Assembly (NCBI GenBank): GCA_003488105.1
Contig: DNMS01000276.1
Coordinates: 1,094-9,526, forward strand
Direction of reading: 5' to 3'
Source: Rhodospirillaceae bacterium
GTDB lineage: Bacteria > Pseudomonadota > Alphaproteobacteria > Rhodospirillales_A > Casp-alpha2
Length of the DNA stretch: 8,433 bases
Part shown: piece by piece, positions 1-6,752 of the stretch
Layout of the letters: each line of letters starts with the position of its first letter
Numbering within the stretch: the stretch's first letter is position 1
The notes under the pieces: model-generated
What the model was told of the DNA's origin: nothing
The model's database searches: none
The model's input: the letters and a program-made list of their open reading frames with translations, nothing else
Made by a program: the position numbers and the translations under genes

Positions 1-1
1 A

Positions 2-730
2 CGATAGGGAAATCGTGCGCAGTAGGTTACCCAGGCTGGTCTCGGCCTTCTCGATTTCCGCTTGGCGGCGCGCCTGTTCTTCCGACGTGAGTTCCAAAAG
101 CTTTGAATCCAGGTTGGCGAACTTGGATTCAATGTTTTGTTCCATGTCCAACGCCGTCGAAGCCGTGTTCTGCGTCACGTTAATTGCGACGTTCACTTCG
201 CTTTGCAGGGCGGACAAGGCATCGCTGACGTCGGAATTGGCGGTAAGCGGCCCCGCCGTGATTTGAAGCCCGCGTATCGTCGCGACATCTTCCTTCAGGT
301 ATTGGACGACGTTGCCGTCTTTGATGTCGTCATGAGTGTAAACCCAAAGATTTTCGACCCGGTCCGCGAGCGCGTCACGCTGCGCCTCGAAAGCGGCAAC
401 CTCATCCGCGTCAACCGTCGCATCCTGGTTAAAGGTCTGGAACAACACCGTAATTTCGTCGAAGACTTTCTCCAACGCACCTTTGTTGTTCAATGCACCC
501 TGCCGGAAATCGGCCAGCGCCGGCAGCGTTTCAACCAGTTTGCGCTGACGCTTGGAGAGATCCTCAATCCTGTGCCGGGTGCTCGCCGGCGTGGAGGAGA
601 GCTTCTCAATCTTTTCGTTGTGGCGGGTGATCAGCGAGTTCTGCAGCTTATTGAACTGCAACTCAAACTGCACCTTCTGCGCATTGAGTGCGGAATTGGC
701 CAACGTGAAGGCAAACGGGTCAGAAGCCAT
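2..730 (-). CDS. Coiled-coil-rich protein of unknown function (3' end outside window)
   Basis: This reading frame is open on the minus strand for 243 codons, from an ATG at 730 to the left edge, with no stop, so the C-terminus is missing. I do not recognise the family. The N-terminus (MASDPFAFTLANSALNAQKV) is followed by long charged, heptad-like helices at about residues 15-75 and again at about 195-240, rich in Glu, Lys, Gln and Leu. No signal peptide, membrane segment or Cys is seen, so a cytoplasmic or exported structural protein is possible. The frame is open back to a TAG at about 785-787, with in-frame TTG and CTG codons upstream of the ATG. I chose the ATG although no strong Shine-Dalgarno sequence precedes it. 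The gene is divergent from the maf-like gene, so a motility role is plausible by position only. The helical, Asn/Gln-rich style is loosely reminiscent of flagellar filament or hook-associated proteins, but I see no diagnostic motif. That it is a real gene is likely; its function is unknown. Confidence 0.75.
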   Translation of the reverse strand, partial: MASDPFAFTLANSALNAQKVQFELQFNKLQNSLITRHNEKIEKLSSTPASTRHRIEDLSKRQRKLVETLPALADFRQGALNNKGALEKVFDEITVLFQTFNQDATVDADEVAAFEAQRDALADRVENLWVYTHDDIKDGNVVQYLKEDVATIRGLQITAGPLTANSDVSDALSALQSEVNVAINVTQNTASTALDMEQNIESKFANLDSKLLELTSEEQARRQAEIEKAETSLGNLLRTISLS

Positions 731-752
731 GGCGGCACACTTTACTAACAAC

Positions 753-767
753 GGATCTTTCTGATCC
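753..767. repeat. Small perfect inverted repeat in the leader of the coiled-coil gene
   Basis: GGATC and GATCC flank a five-base spacer, giving a 5-bp stem. It sits 23 bases upstream of the chosen ATG on the minus strand, inside the predicted 5' untranslated region. It could be a weak RNA hairpin or a dyad for a regulator. It is too short to be convincing on its own. Confidence 0.3.
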
Positions 768-787
768 AGGTAGGCAGAAATTGCCTA

Positions 788-815
788 GTTATATCTGCGA
801 CTTAGACTATCACAA
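788..815 (-). promoter_or_regulatory. Candidate sigma-70-type promoter for the coiled-coil gene
   Basis: Read on the minus strand, TTGTGA (810-815) and TATAAC (788-793) are separated by 16 bases, a fair match to -35 and -10 elements. Transcription would begin near 781 and give a leader of about 50 bases before the ATG at 730. That leader contains a small perfect inverted repeat. Inference from motif match and position only. Confidence 0.35.
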
Positions 816-975
816 TTCGACAAAAAACGCGACAGCATTCTCGATTTCAGCACTTCCAGATTCCACCGATCCGGCGCGGAAAGCCTTACGGTTTACGCGA
901 TCTTAAGGACGGTGGTATTGAATATGTCGACATTTTACCGTCACCATCAAAACGCCGCAGAGGGACGCTACTGCT

Positions 976-3105
976 ATGGAAATCGATATCGCCCCCACTA
1001 CGTTGGGCAACGAGCAAGGCAATGGCGAAAACTTTACGGAAAAATGGTGGCTGGCGCCTCAGGACGAAGCGGAACGCGACGCCTTGCGTGAACGCAATCT
1101 GGATATGTTCCGCAGGAAATACCGCGGCGTCTATGATTCCGTCATCGCCTTCACCCCAAAATCAAAACTTGTTTTTGACGAAGACGGGCAGCCGGACATG
1201 GAGTTCGCCGGCAGCCTGTTTTACGACGGCGATATCGAAGGTTTCACCACGCGCCAATTAGCGAAATACTGGAAAAACCCCAATCGGCTTCACGTAAATC
1301 CCCCCACGCCCCAGACCATGGACACTTTGGCGGGGCAATTTCTCCACAACATGCTGCAGCGAATGACCGCCGATCTCGACATCGAGTTCTCGGTTGGCCG
1401 AACCAGTTCGAAAAGCTTCTACAGTCTTGTTATGGGGGTGGGGCTCGGCCGCCATCTTCCCGAGATCGTCGAACGCACAGGATGTCGCAATCTGTTCATC
1501 CTGGACCCCAACCTTGAGGGGTTTTATCACTCCCTTTCCCTCTTGGATTGGGAAGCCTTGTTGTTCGAAATTCAGGCCCGCAACGGCGACATCTTCATGT
1601 ACATCGGCGGCACGCCGCAGAACTGGATGGACGGCCTGCGCTTTCAAACCCGCAACACCAATACCATCTCGCTGGATGGGTTTTATATTTTCTCGCACTA
1701 TCAGAACAGTCTGTTCGCGGAGTTTTCAAAGAAGTTCAACAACGAGTCCCAGTTTCTCATAACCGGGCTCGGCTTCTTCTATGACGAGCAGTTGATGCTG
1801 CGAAACACCTACGCCAACATGATGGATCGCAGTTCGCACATCTATCTACGGAAAGAACCGCCGCCGGTTCGCAAGACACCCGCGATCATTGTCGGGTGCG
1901 GCCCGTCTCTCGACGACAATATCGAAGACATCAAACGCAATGCCGACAACGCCGTTATATTTTCATGCGGATCGGCGTTGGGTCCCTTGATGGACGCGGG
2001 CATACGTCCGGATTTCCAGTTGGAACTGGAAAACATCCGCGTTTTGCCGGTGTTGATGTACGCCGCCTCGAAGCATGATCTGAGCGGCATTTGCCTTGTC
2101 GCAAGTTCCACGGTCGACCGCGAGATCAAGGATTACTTCTCTGACATCGTGTATTGGTTCCGGCCCGCGCTTTGCCCGTTTCCCATTTTCTCCAACAATA
2201 TGGCGAACTGTCTGAGACACCCAGATCCAACTGTGGTCAATGTCGGGCTAACCTTCGCCCAGGAAATGGGTTTCCGTGAGTATTACTTTTTCGGCACGGA
2301 CATGGGCCAGAAAGGGAAAAACCAGCACCACGCCAAAGCCTCTTTTCACTATTCGGACGAGGCCAAGGACGAAAAAGTCCAGGAATTCAATATTGAAGTG
2401 CCGGCCAATTTCGGTGGCAAGGCAAACACCAGTTCCGGCCTGTTCTGGGCGCTTGACACCCTGCAACGGGCGATCGGGTATTCGGGCATGGACTGCCGGT
2501 ACTACAACTGCAGCAACGGTGTGCGGATCAATCGGTCCATCCCCAAATTGTCCCGCACACTGGACCTTCCCGAACCGCAGGTTTCCCGATCTGATACCGT
2601 AAAGGACATCCTCGACAATTTCCCGGTCATGTCGAAGGAGGAAGTCAACGAACTGTGGGAACCGGAGAAAATGATCGAGGCCATCGATAGCCTGTTGGAC
2701 GATCTTCTCGACATCGTTGAATCGCAAGATTTGGTCAATTCGACCGATCATCTGATCGAATTGTCACGGCGCTTCTACTCAAAGCATGAGTCCCGCTTTG
2801 ACAGCTATGCCGGCCTGACCCTTCGTGGCACCATCAATCAGGTCTTCATCGCCGCCGATTTTTACCTGTGCCGTATCAACAACGAAGACAAATACGCCGC
2901 CGCGCTGGAAGTCTTCCGCGACGAATATCGCAATATTTCGGAACGGATGCGCGAAACCGTGACAAAGCAAATCAGGGCACAACGGCTTGGCTACTTCCTT
3001 CCCGACGATTATCTGAGCGGCGTCCAAGAAGACGACGAATTAACGGAGGATCAACGTGCACAACTGTTGGTCCCCCAGGACAAACCCGCGCCGGCGGATT
3101 CGTAA
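976..3105 (+). CDS. maf: Maf-like flagellin glycosylation protein (DUF115 / MptE-like domain)
   Basis: The 709-residue protein carries a DUF115 (6-hydroxymethylpterin pyrophosphokinase MptE-like) core at about residues 285-470. Visible motifs are the glycine loop VGCGPSLDDNI (306-316), the alternating strand SCGSALGPLMDAGIRPDF (330-347), and YYFFGTDMG (436-444). This is the signature of motility accessory factors, which in Campylobacter, Aeromonas and Magnetospirillum are needed to transfer nonulosonic acids (pseudaminic or legionaminic acid) to flagellin in the cytoplasm before export. The N-terminal 280 residues and the helical C-terminal 170 residues fit the long Maf architecture. No membrane segment is seen. 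The start is supported by AGAGGGA about 10 bases upstream. The flagellin gene lies about 1.6 kb away, with a TPR-glycosyltransferase between. Family assignment is strong; the sugar donor and acceptor are inferred, and no nonulosonic acid biosynthesis genes occur in the window. The symbol is a family name. Confidence 0.85.
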   Translation: MEIDIAPTTLGNEQGNGENFTEKWWLAPQDEAERDALRERNLDMFRRKYRGVYDSVIAFTPKSKLVFDEDGQPDMEFAGSLFYDGDIEGFTTRQLAKYWKNPNRLHVNPPTPQTMDTLAGQFLHNMLQRMTADLDIEFSVGRTSSKSFYSLVMGVGLGRHLPEIVERTGCRNLFILDPNLEGFYHSLSLLDWEALLFEIQARNGDIFMYIGGTPQNWMDGLRFQTRNTNTISLDGFYIFSHYQNSLFAEFSKKFNNESQFLITGLGFFYDEQLMLRNTYANMMDRSSHIYLRKEPPPVRKTPAIIVGCGPSLDDNIEDIKRNADNAVIFSCGSALGPLMDAGIRPDFQLELENIRVLPVLMYAASKHDLSGICLVASSTVDREIKDYFSDIVYWFRPALCPFPIFSNNMANCLRHPDPTVVNVGLTFAQEMGFREYYFFGTDMGQKGKNQHHAKASFHYSDEAKDEKVQEFNIEVPANFGGKANTSSGLFWALDTLQRAIGYSGMDCRYYNCSNGVRINRSIPKLSRTLDLPEPQVSRSDTVKDILDNFPVMSKEEVNELWEPEKMIEAIDSLLDDLLDIVESQDLVNSTDHLIELSRRFYSKHESRFDSYAGLTLRGTINQVFIAADFYLCRINNEDKYAAALEVFRDEYRNISERMRETVTKQIRAQRLGYFLPDDYLSGVQEDDELTEDQRAQLLVPQDKPAPADS

Positions 3106-3114
3106 GCACCCCCT

Positions 3115-3143
3115 TGCCGCCTGCGGGCATGTCCCGCAGCGGT
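3115..3143. terminator. Hairpin between convergent maf-like and TPR-glycosyltransferase genes
   Basis: CTGCGGG (3121-3127) and CCCGCAG (3133-3139) form a perfect 7-bp stem around a five-base loop, extendable by CCG/CGG with one bulged base. It occupies the 52-base gap between two genes that converge, so it could end transcripts from either side. Neither strand has a T tract after the stem, so a canonical intrinsic terminator is not shown. It may act with Rho or as a 3'-end stabiliser. Confidence 0.4.
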
Positions 3144-3157
3144 GGCCGGGTATGCGA

Positions 3158-4561
3158 TCAACCTGCTTCGACGGATTGCCGGGGCGATTGCCTGGGATCG
3201 AAACCTTCCAAAGCCTCTGCGACCTCGGCGATCGCCCCCGTCCAGTCACCCGCTTTGGATTGACGGAACAACCGCATGGTCGGGTACCAGGGCGTGTCCG
3301 CTCGCCCAAGCATCCAGCGCCAATCGGGGACATGGGTGACCATCGTCCACACCGGGCGGCCCAGCGCCCCCGCCAGATGAACAAGCGACGTATCAACGCT
3401 GATCAACAGATCCAGCGCGGAAATGGCGGCGGCGACATCCGGGAACGGATGGGTCATGCGAAACAGGCGCCCCATGGAATTGGCAAACGCCACCTGCGTG
3501 GCTTGATCCCCCGCCACGCCAATCTGCAATGAGTGGAGGGTAACCCCCGGCACTTTGAACAAAGGTTCAAGCGCCTGAAACGGCACGGACCTTTCCCCGT
3601 CCCGCTTGTGGGCGGGGTTGCCCGCCCAAACAAGACCGACATGGACTGAGTCCGGGTTCCGCCGCACCATACGAGCCCGCCATTTGGCGACCGATGTGGG
3701 GGCAGATTTCACGTAGGACGCGCGCCAAAGCGGCGCCGCGTCGGCCCCCAACACGGCGGGAAGCCCCATAATCGGGACATGAAAATCGTGGTCGGGTAAC
3801 GGCTGCCCGCGGCCGATGATTCGGCTTACACCCGGGAACCCGTCAAACAATTCGGTCAGAGGTTCGGGTAATTCCCAAATGATCTGGCCGACCCGTTCCG
3901 CCGCCAAGGCCACGAAACGCGCAAACTGGATGTTGTCCCCCAGTCCTTGTTCCGCATGGACCAACAGCACTGCCGCAGGCGCGACCGCCCCATCCCACCT
4001 GGGTTTCGTCGATTGCAATCTGCCCAGGCCCACGTTGCTCGCCCGGTCGCGAAATTCAAACCCCTTCCACCCGTTCGCCAGATCACCGCGAAGCAGCCGC
4101 AACAGGCCAAGGTTGTATTCAGCCGTCGGGTCCCCGGGGCGCAGTTCCAGAACCCGGACAAACATCGCTTCCGCAGGGTCCACGTCGCCTTTGGCGGCCA
4201 GCGTCGCCGCCAGATTAAGCAATGGCCCGGGATGGTCTGGCAAGGTTTCGACAAGGCGGCGAAATTCCATTTCCGCCTCACTCAGCCGGCCCAGGTTCTG
4301 TAGGGCGGCGCCCCGCGCATTGCGTGCTTCCGCCAGGCTCGGGTCCGCGGCCAGCGCCAGGTCGAGCGCCTGCAGCGCCGCATTGTTATCCCCCAGTTGA
4401 ATGCTCACGCGCCCCGCGCCGCAAAGCGCCATGGGATGGTTGGGGGCCGCGGCCAGTACCCGTTGAAGATCGGCAACCGCATCACGCGGCCGTTCCTCGC
4501 CGAGACATATCTCGACCCGGCCTAATACCGTTTTGATTTCGTCGTCCGACAGATTGGTCAT
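3158..4561 (-). CDS. TPR-repeat protein with C-terminal GT-B (GT9/GT41-like) glycosyltransferase domain
   Basis: From the ATG at 4561 the protein has 467 residues. The first 145 or so form about four tetratricopeptide repeats of 34 residues (for example the segments around 43-76, 77-110 and 111-144), followed by the linker motif RGDLANGWKGFEFR (158-171) typical of TPR-glycosyltransferases. The C-terminal catalytic region shows AEQGLGDNIQFARF (203-216), HVGLVWAGNPAHKRD (307-321) and LISVDTSLVHLAGALGRPVW (386-405), then PDWRWMLGRADTPWYPTMRLFRQ. These blocks recur in bacterial TPR proteins related to heptosyltransferase and O-GlcNAc-transferase-like folds. A likely role is glycosylating protein, with flagellin the obvious candidate because its gene lies immediately upstream on the same strand. 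Substrate and sugar are unproven. An in-frame GTG at 4609 would add 16 residues but lacks a ribosome-binding site. The ATG has AGAGGA about 13 bases upstream, a rather long spacing. The flagellin terminator separates the two genes, so expression probably relies on read-through or its own promoter. Confidence 0.82.
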   Translation of the reverse strand: MTNLSDDEIKTVLGRVEICLGEERPRDAVADLQRVLAAAPNHPMALCGAGRVSIQLGDNNAALQALDLALAADPSLAEARNARGAALQNLGRLSEAEMEFRRLVETLPDHPGPLLNLAATLAAKGDVDPAEAMFVRVLELRPGDPTAEYNLGLLRLLRGDLANGWKGFEFRDRASNVGLGRLQSTKPRWDGAVAPAAVLLVHAEQGLGDNIQFARFVALAAERVGQIIWELPEPLTELFDGFPGVSRIIGRGQPLPDHDFHVPIMGLPAVLGADAAPLWRASYVKSAPTSVAKWRARMVRRNPDSVHVGLVWAGNPAHKRDGERSVPFQALEPLFKVPGVTLHSLQIGVAGDQATQVAFANSMGRLFRMTHPFPDVAAAISALDLLISVDTSLVHLAGALGRPVWTMVTHVPDWRWMLGRADTPWYPTMRLFRQSKAGDWTGAIAEVAEALEGFDPRQSPRQSVEAG

Positions 4562-4623
4562 GCTTGGCCCGGAATCCTCTTGCCTGATTTGGCCTACGGG
4601 TACCGTCACTCATGCAATGCCAT

Positions 4624-4661
4624 AAAAAGAAAACCGCCGCCACCCATTGGGGTGACGGCGG
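4624..4661 (-). terminator. Rho-independent terminator of the flagellin gene
   Basis: On the minus strand a 12-bp GC-rich stem (4650-4661 pairing with 4634-4645, with one G-U pair) closes a four-base loop and is followed by TTTTCTTTTT (4633 down to 4624). This is a textbook intrinsic terminator about 55 bases past the flagellin stop. It lies just upstream of the TPR-glycosyltransferase start, so it should limit co-transcription. Confidence 0.9.
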
Positions 4662-4681
4662 AATTCATGGACCTTATTGGC

Positions 4682-4702
4682 CGTCCCTCGCGAAGAGGGA
4701 CG
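4682..4702 (-). other. Second stem-loop in the flagellin 3' untranslated region
   Basis: CGTCCCTC and GAGGGACG form a perfect 8-bp stem. On the minus strand the loop is TTCGC, close to the very stable UUCG type. It lies 14 bases after the flagellin stop and about 20 bases before the terminator hairpin, with no T tract of its own. A protective 3' structure that slows exonuclease decay of an abundant mRNA is a reasonable inference. Confidence 0.6.
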
Positions 4703-4715
4703 TTCCGGCGTGCTA

Positions 4716-6020
4716 TTAGTTGAACAGCGCCAGGATGCCCTGTTCGGACTGACCGGCGAAGGCCAGAGCCGAAATACCCAACTGCTGCCGGGTCTGCAGG
4801 GCCAACAGGTTGGCACCTTCACCGTTCAGGTCGGCCAGCGTCAGTTTGCCGGCACCTTCTTCGAGGGTGTTGGTGTACTGCTCCGTGAAGTCCAGACGAG
4901 TCTGAAGCAGGGCCACGTTGGAACCCAGCTTCTGCGACTCAGACCGCAGGGTGGTCAGCGCCGCGTCCAGGCCGGTGATGATATCATCGGCGTCGGTACC
5001 CTGACCTTCGGCGATGAAGTCGATACCGCTCTGCAGTGCGCCGGCCGTGTTGGCCGCCGCCTGGACAATCGTGCTCGCCGTAACCGCGAAGCTGCCCGTA
5101 TTGCCGCTAACAATACCGATGAACACACCGGTGATGTTACCGTCACCACCGGCAGCGGCCGTCGAACCGCCAATGGCGGAGCCGGCGATACCGGCCGCGG
5201 TCGCGGCCGTGGCGATACCGGCGTTGAAGGACGCCAGTTGCAGGGTCAGCGTCTGACCCTGAGTAATGGACGTCTCGTCGCCCGTACCGACGGCGACGGT
5301 GATTGAGATCTGGGTGTTCAAAGCGAACACGATCTCCGCGCCCGTGCTGGTCACGAGTACGCCGGTACCGTTATAGGTGACGACGAACTGACCGCCGAAG
5401 TCGGAAATGGCGAGCGCTTCCGTAAAGGAAGAGTGACCCACCGAGTTGAGGTTGAAGCCGGATTCGATCGTGGCCGTAAAGCTGACTTTGCTGTCGGCCC
5501 GAATTTCCAGGCCATCGATGCCAAGCCCGGTCTGGCTGAGGTTCGCCGCGTTGATGGTCAGCAGGCTGGTCGTGTTGTTCGCGAAACTGACAGTCAACGT
5601 TTCCGTCGTGTTATCGACCAGGTTGACGCCTTGATATTCGGAATCGTTCGCGAGATCGCCGATCTGCCTGCGGATTTCATTGAACTGGTTGGACAAATCG
5701 GTGAACTGCGTGCCCGTGGCGGAGCGCAGGGAATTGGCCAAGCCCTTGAGCTGGCGGACCATCGTATCGATGCTCTCAACACCATCGAGCGCCGCGGTCA
5801 CCGTCGAGATGCCCTGATCGATACCGTCCTTGCGCTCGGTAAAATCGGAAGCCCGGTCGTTCAGGGCTTTCGACGAGAAGAAGGATACGGGGTCATCAAC
5901 CGGGTTGCTGACCCGAAGGCCCGTCGAAAGCCGGTCATTGGTGCGGTCAATAAGATCCGTGGTTCGCTGCAATGCAAGCAGCGAACTGCGTACTGCAGCT
6001 GAAAGCGTAACTTCAGACAT
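4716..6020 (-). CDS. Flagellin, filament structural protein
   Basis: The 434-residue protein has both conserved flagellin ends. The N-terminal helical domain (1-137) includes NDRLSTGLRVSNPVDDPVSFF (28-48), the hallmark loop, and an IRRQIGDLANDSEYQGVNL segment (116-134). The C-terminal helical domain (about 350-434) ends in LALQTRQQLGISALAFAGQSEQGILALFN, the usual pattern of D0 heptads. The central part (about 138-345) is Ser/Thr/Ala/Gly-rich and unlike the conserved ends, as expected for the surface-exposed D2/D3 region. It offers many possible O-glycosylation sites. There is no Cys and no signal peptide, consistent with type III export. The ATG at 6020 is preceded by GAGG eight bases upstream. 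Two 3' hairpins follow the gene. It is divergent from flbT, whose product regulates flagellin mRNA in relatives, and lies beside Maf and glycosyltransferase genes. Whether this is one of several paralogous flagellins cannot be told here, so no symbol is given. Confidence 0.95.
   Translation of the reverse strand: MSEVTLSAAVRSSLLALQRTTDLIDRTNDRLSTGLRVSNPVDDPVSFFSSKALNDRASDFTERKDGIDQGISTVTAALDGVESIDTMVRQLKGLANSLRSATGTQFTDLSNQFNEIRRQIGDLANDSEYQGVNLVDNTTETLTVSFANNTTSLLTINAANLSQTGLGIDGLEIRADSKVSFTATIESGFNLNSVGHSSFTEALAISDFGGQFVVTYNGTGVLVTSTGAEIVFALNTQISITVAVGTGDETSITQGQTLTLQLASFNAGIATAATAAGIAGSAIGGSTAAAGGDGNITGVFIGIVSGNTGSFAVTASTIVQAAANTAGALQSGIDFIAEGQGTDADDIITGLDAALTTLRSESQKLGSNVALLQTRLDFTEQYTNTLEEGAGKLTLADLNGEGANLLALQTRQQLGISALAFAGQSEQGILALFN
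5184..5222. repeat. In-frame 12-bp direct repeat in the flagellin variable region
   Basis: GGCGATACCGGC occurs at 5184-5195 and 5211-5222, a 27-bp period equal to nine codons. On the coding strand it gives repeated Ala-Gly-Ile-Ala blocks in an Ala/Gly-rich stretch. Because the period is in frame, slippage here would change the length of the exposed domain without breaking the protein. Confidence 0.6.
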
Positions 6021-6081
6021 GTTGTTTGCCTCGACTCTGCGCGGCGGTGGCTTCTCCCAAATCCGACCACGACAGGATCAA

Positions 6082-6101
6082 CGTTGCGCTTTCTGCCAAC
6101 G
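6082..6101 (-). promoter_or_regulatory. Hairpin in the flagellin 5' leader, candidate FlbT-responsive element
   Basis: On the minus strand CGTTG and CAACG form a 5-bp stem closing an AGAAA-containing loop, with a possible inner GC/GC extension. It lies 62-81 bases upstream of the flagellin ATG. In Caulobacter, FlbT acts on the 5' untranslated region of fljK flagellin mRNA. Assigning this hairpin that role is inference from position and from flbT being the divergent neighbour. Confidence 0.3.
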
Positions 6102-6108
6102 ATTCCAA

Positions 6109-6134
6109 TATTAGGCTATTCACTAGAAGTTAAC
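6109..6134 (-). promoter_or_regulatory. Weak candidate flagellar (sigma-28-like) promoter for flagellin
   Basis: On the minus strand GCCTAATA (6109-6116) resembles the GCCGATAA -10 element of FliA-type promoters, and GTTAAC (6129-6134) lies where a TAAA-like -35 would be. The spacing is slightly short and only about five of eight -10 bases match. If it is real, transcription would start near 6101, at the base of the leader hairpin. No convincing sigma-54 -24/-12 pair was found on this strand. Confidence 0.25.
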
Positions 6135-6139
6135 AAATA

Positions 6140-6237
6140 CTTGCCTGTTCAGAAAAATCGATTCGCACCGATATTTTTTTGATGCGCCCTCCCCGGCCAT
6201 TCCCGCGGCGCCGGAACCACGCCACCCCTTGCCTGTT
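6140..6237. repeat. Paired 10-bp direct repeat between flagellin and flbT
   Basis: CTTGCCTGTT occurs at 6140-6149 and again at 6228-6237, a separation of 88 bp (about 8.4 helical turns). Each copy is followed within a few bases by CAGAAA. Both lie in the divergent intergenic region, one nearer each gene. They could be regulator half-sites or a chance match. Confidence 0.4.
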
Positions 6238-6298
6238 TCGCAGAAATAGCGCATATATGGTGTTCGTTTGGGGGAGTTTTATCAAGGGATGGTGGGAA

Positions 6299-6736
6299 AT
6301 GCCGCTTAAATTGGATTTCAAGGCGGGGGAAAAATTGGTCATCAATGGCGCTGTCGTTGAAAATGTCGGCGGCAATGCCAAGCTTTTAATCCATAACGAT
6401 TCGGCAATTATTCGCGAAAAAGAAATACTGTCGAAGACGGAGACGAATACCCCTGCCGCACGCGTTTATTTCACGCTGCAATGTGCCTACATGTTCCCCC
6501 GCCATGAGGAAGAATACCTGGAAACATTCCGCGGATTCCTGAAAGACTACGTCGCGGCGGCGCCAAGCGCCAAACCCATCGCCGATGAAATCATCAAAAT
6601 GGTCGAAGAAGCAAAGCTGTACCGCGCGCTCAAGGCCACGCAAAAACTGATTCGCCATGAAGCGGATACCTTCAACGAACTCGCGAATAAGCTTGAGGCA
6701 TCGGCAATCGCCGACCGCATGGACAGCGTCGATTAA
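6299..6736 (+). CDS. flbT: FlbT, post-transcriptional regulator of flagellin synthesis
   Basis: The 145-residue protein matches the FlbT family in length and layout. The N-terminal beta-rich part has LKLDFKAGEKLVINGAVVEN (3-22), then LLIHNDSAIIREKEILS and the characteristic TPAARVYFTLQCAYM, followed by a helical C-terminal half. In Caulobacter, FlbT couples flagellin translation to assembly by binding flagellin mRNA leaders and promoting decay; in some other Alphaproteobacteria it favours flagellin expression. The protein should be cytoplasmic. The open frame extends upstream to 6179, but the ATG at 6299 is the right start. AAGGGA lies about nine bases before it, and the extra upstream residues are Arg/Pro-rich and foreign to the family. 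The gene is divergent from the flagellin gene. The usual partner flaF is not found next to it in this window. It converges with the GSCFA gene at a 16-base gap. Confidence 0.93.
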   Translation: MPLKLDFKAGEKLVINGAVVENVGGNAKLLIHNDSAIIREKEILSKTETNTPAARVYFTLQCAYMFPRHEEEYLETFRGFLKDYVAAAPSAKPIADEIIKMVEEAKLYRALKATQKLIRHEADTFNELANKLEASAIADRMDSVD

Positions 6737-6752
6737 CGTCGAGAACGAGCAC

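Noticed and set aside
137..748. 203-codon open frame on the plus strand at the left edge
   Set aside because: It lies antisense to the minus-strand coiled-coil frame, which reads as a far more natural protein. The plus product is Arg/Val-rich with no recognisable domain.
924..1091. 55-codon plus-strand frame starting ATGTCGACA, overlapping the start of the Maf-like gene out of frame
   Set aside because: It overlaps strong coding sequence, has no family resemblance and shows Arg-rich out-of-frame composition.
3056..3532. 158-codon plus-strand frame after the Maf-like gene
   Set aside because: It is antisense to the conserved glycosyltransferase domain and has a Pro/Arg-rich shadow composition.
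4562..4609. GTG start at 4609 for the TPR-glycosyltransferase (16 extra residues)
   Set aside because: No ribosome-binding site precedes it, whereas the ATG at 4561 has AGAGGA upstream. It remains possible because the ATG spacing is long.
5433..6002. 189-codon plus-strand frame, and similar ones at 4677-5306, opposite flagellin
   Set aside because: The minus strand encodes an unmistakable flagellin. These are antisense shadows in GC-rich DNA.
6021..6180. Sigma-54 promoter upstream of flagellin
   Set aside because: No GG-N10-GC pair with acceptable flanking consensus was found on the minus strand. The closest, near TGGGAGAAGCCACCGC, matches poorly.
6179..6298. N-terminal extension of flbT by 40 codons
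   Set aside because: The extension is Arg/Pro-rich, absent from the FlbT family pattern and lies in the regulatory region. ATG at 6299 has a good ribosome-binding site.
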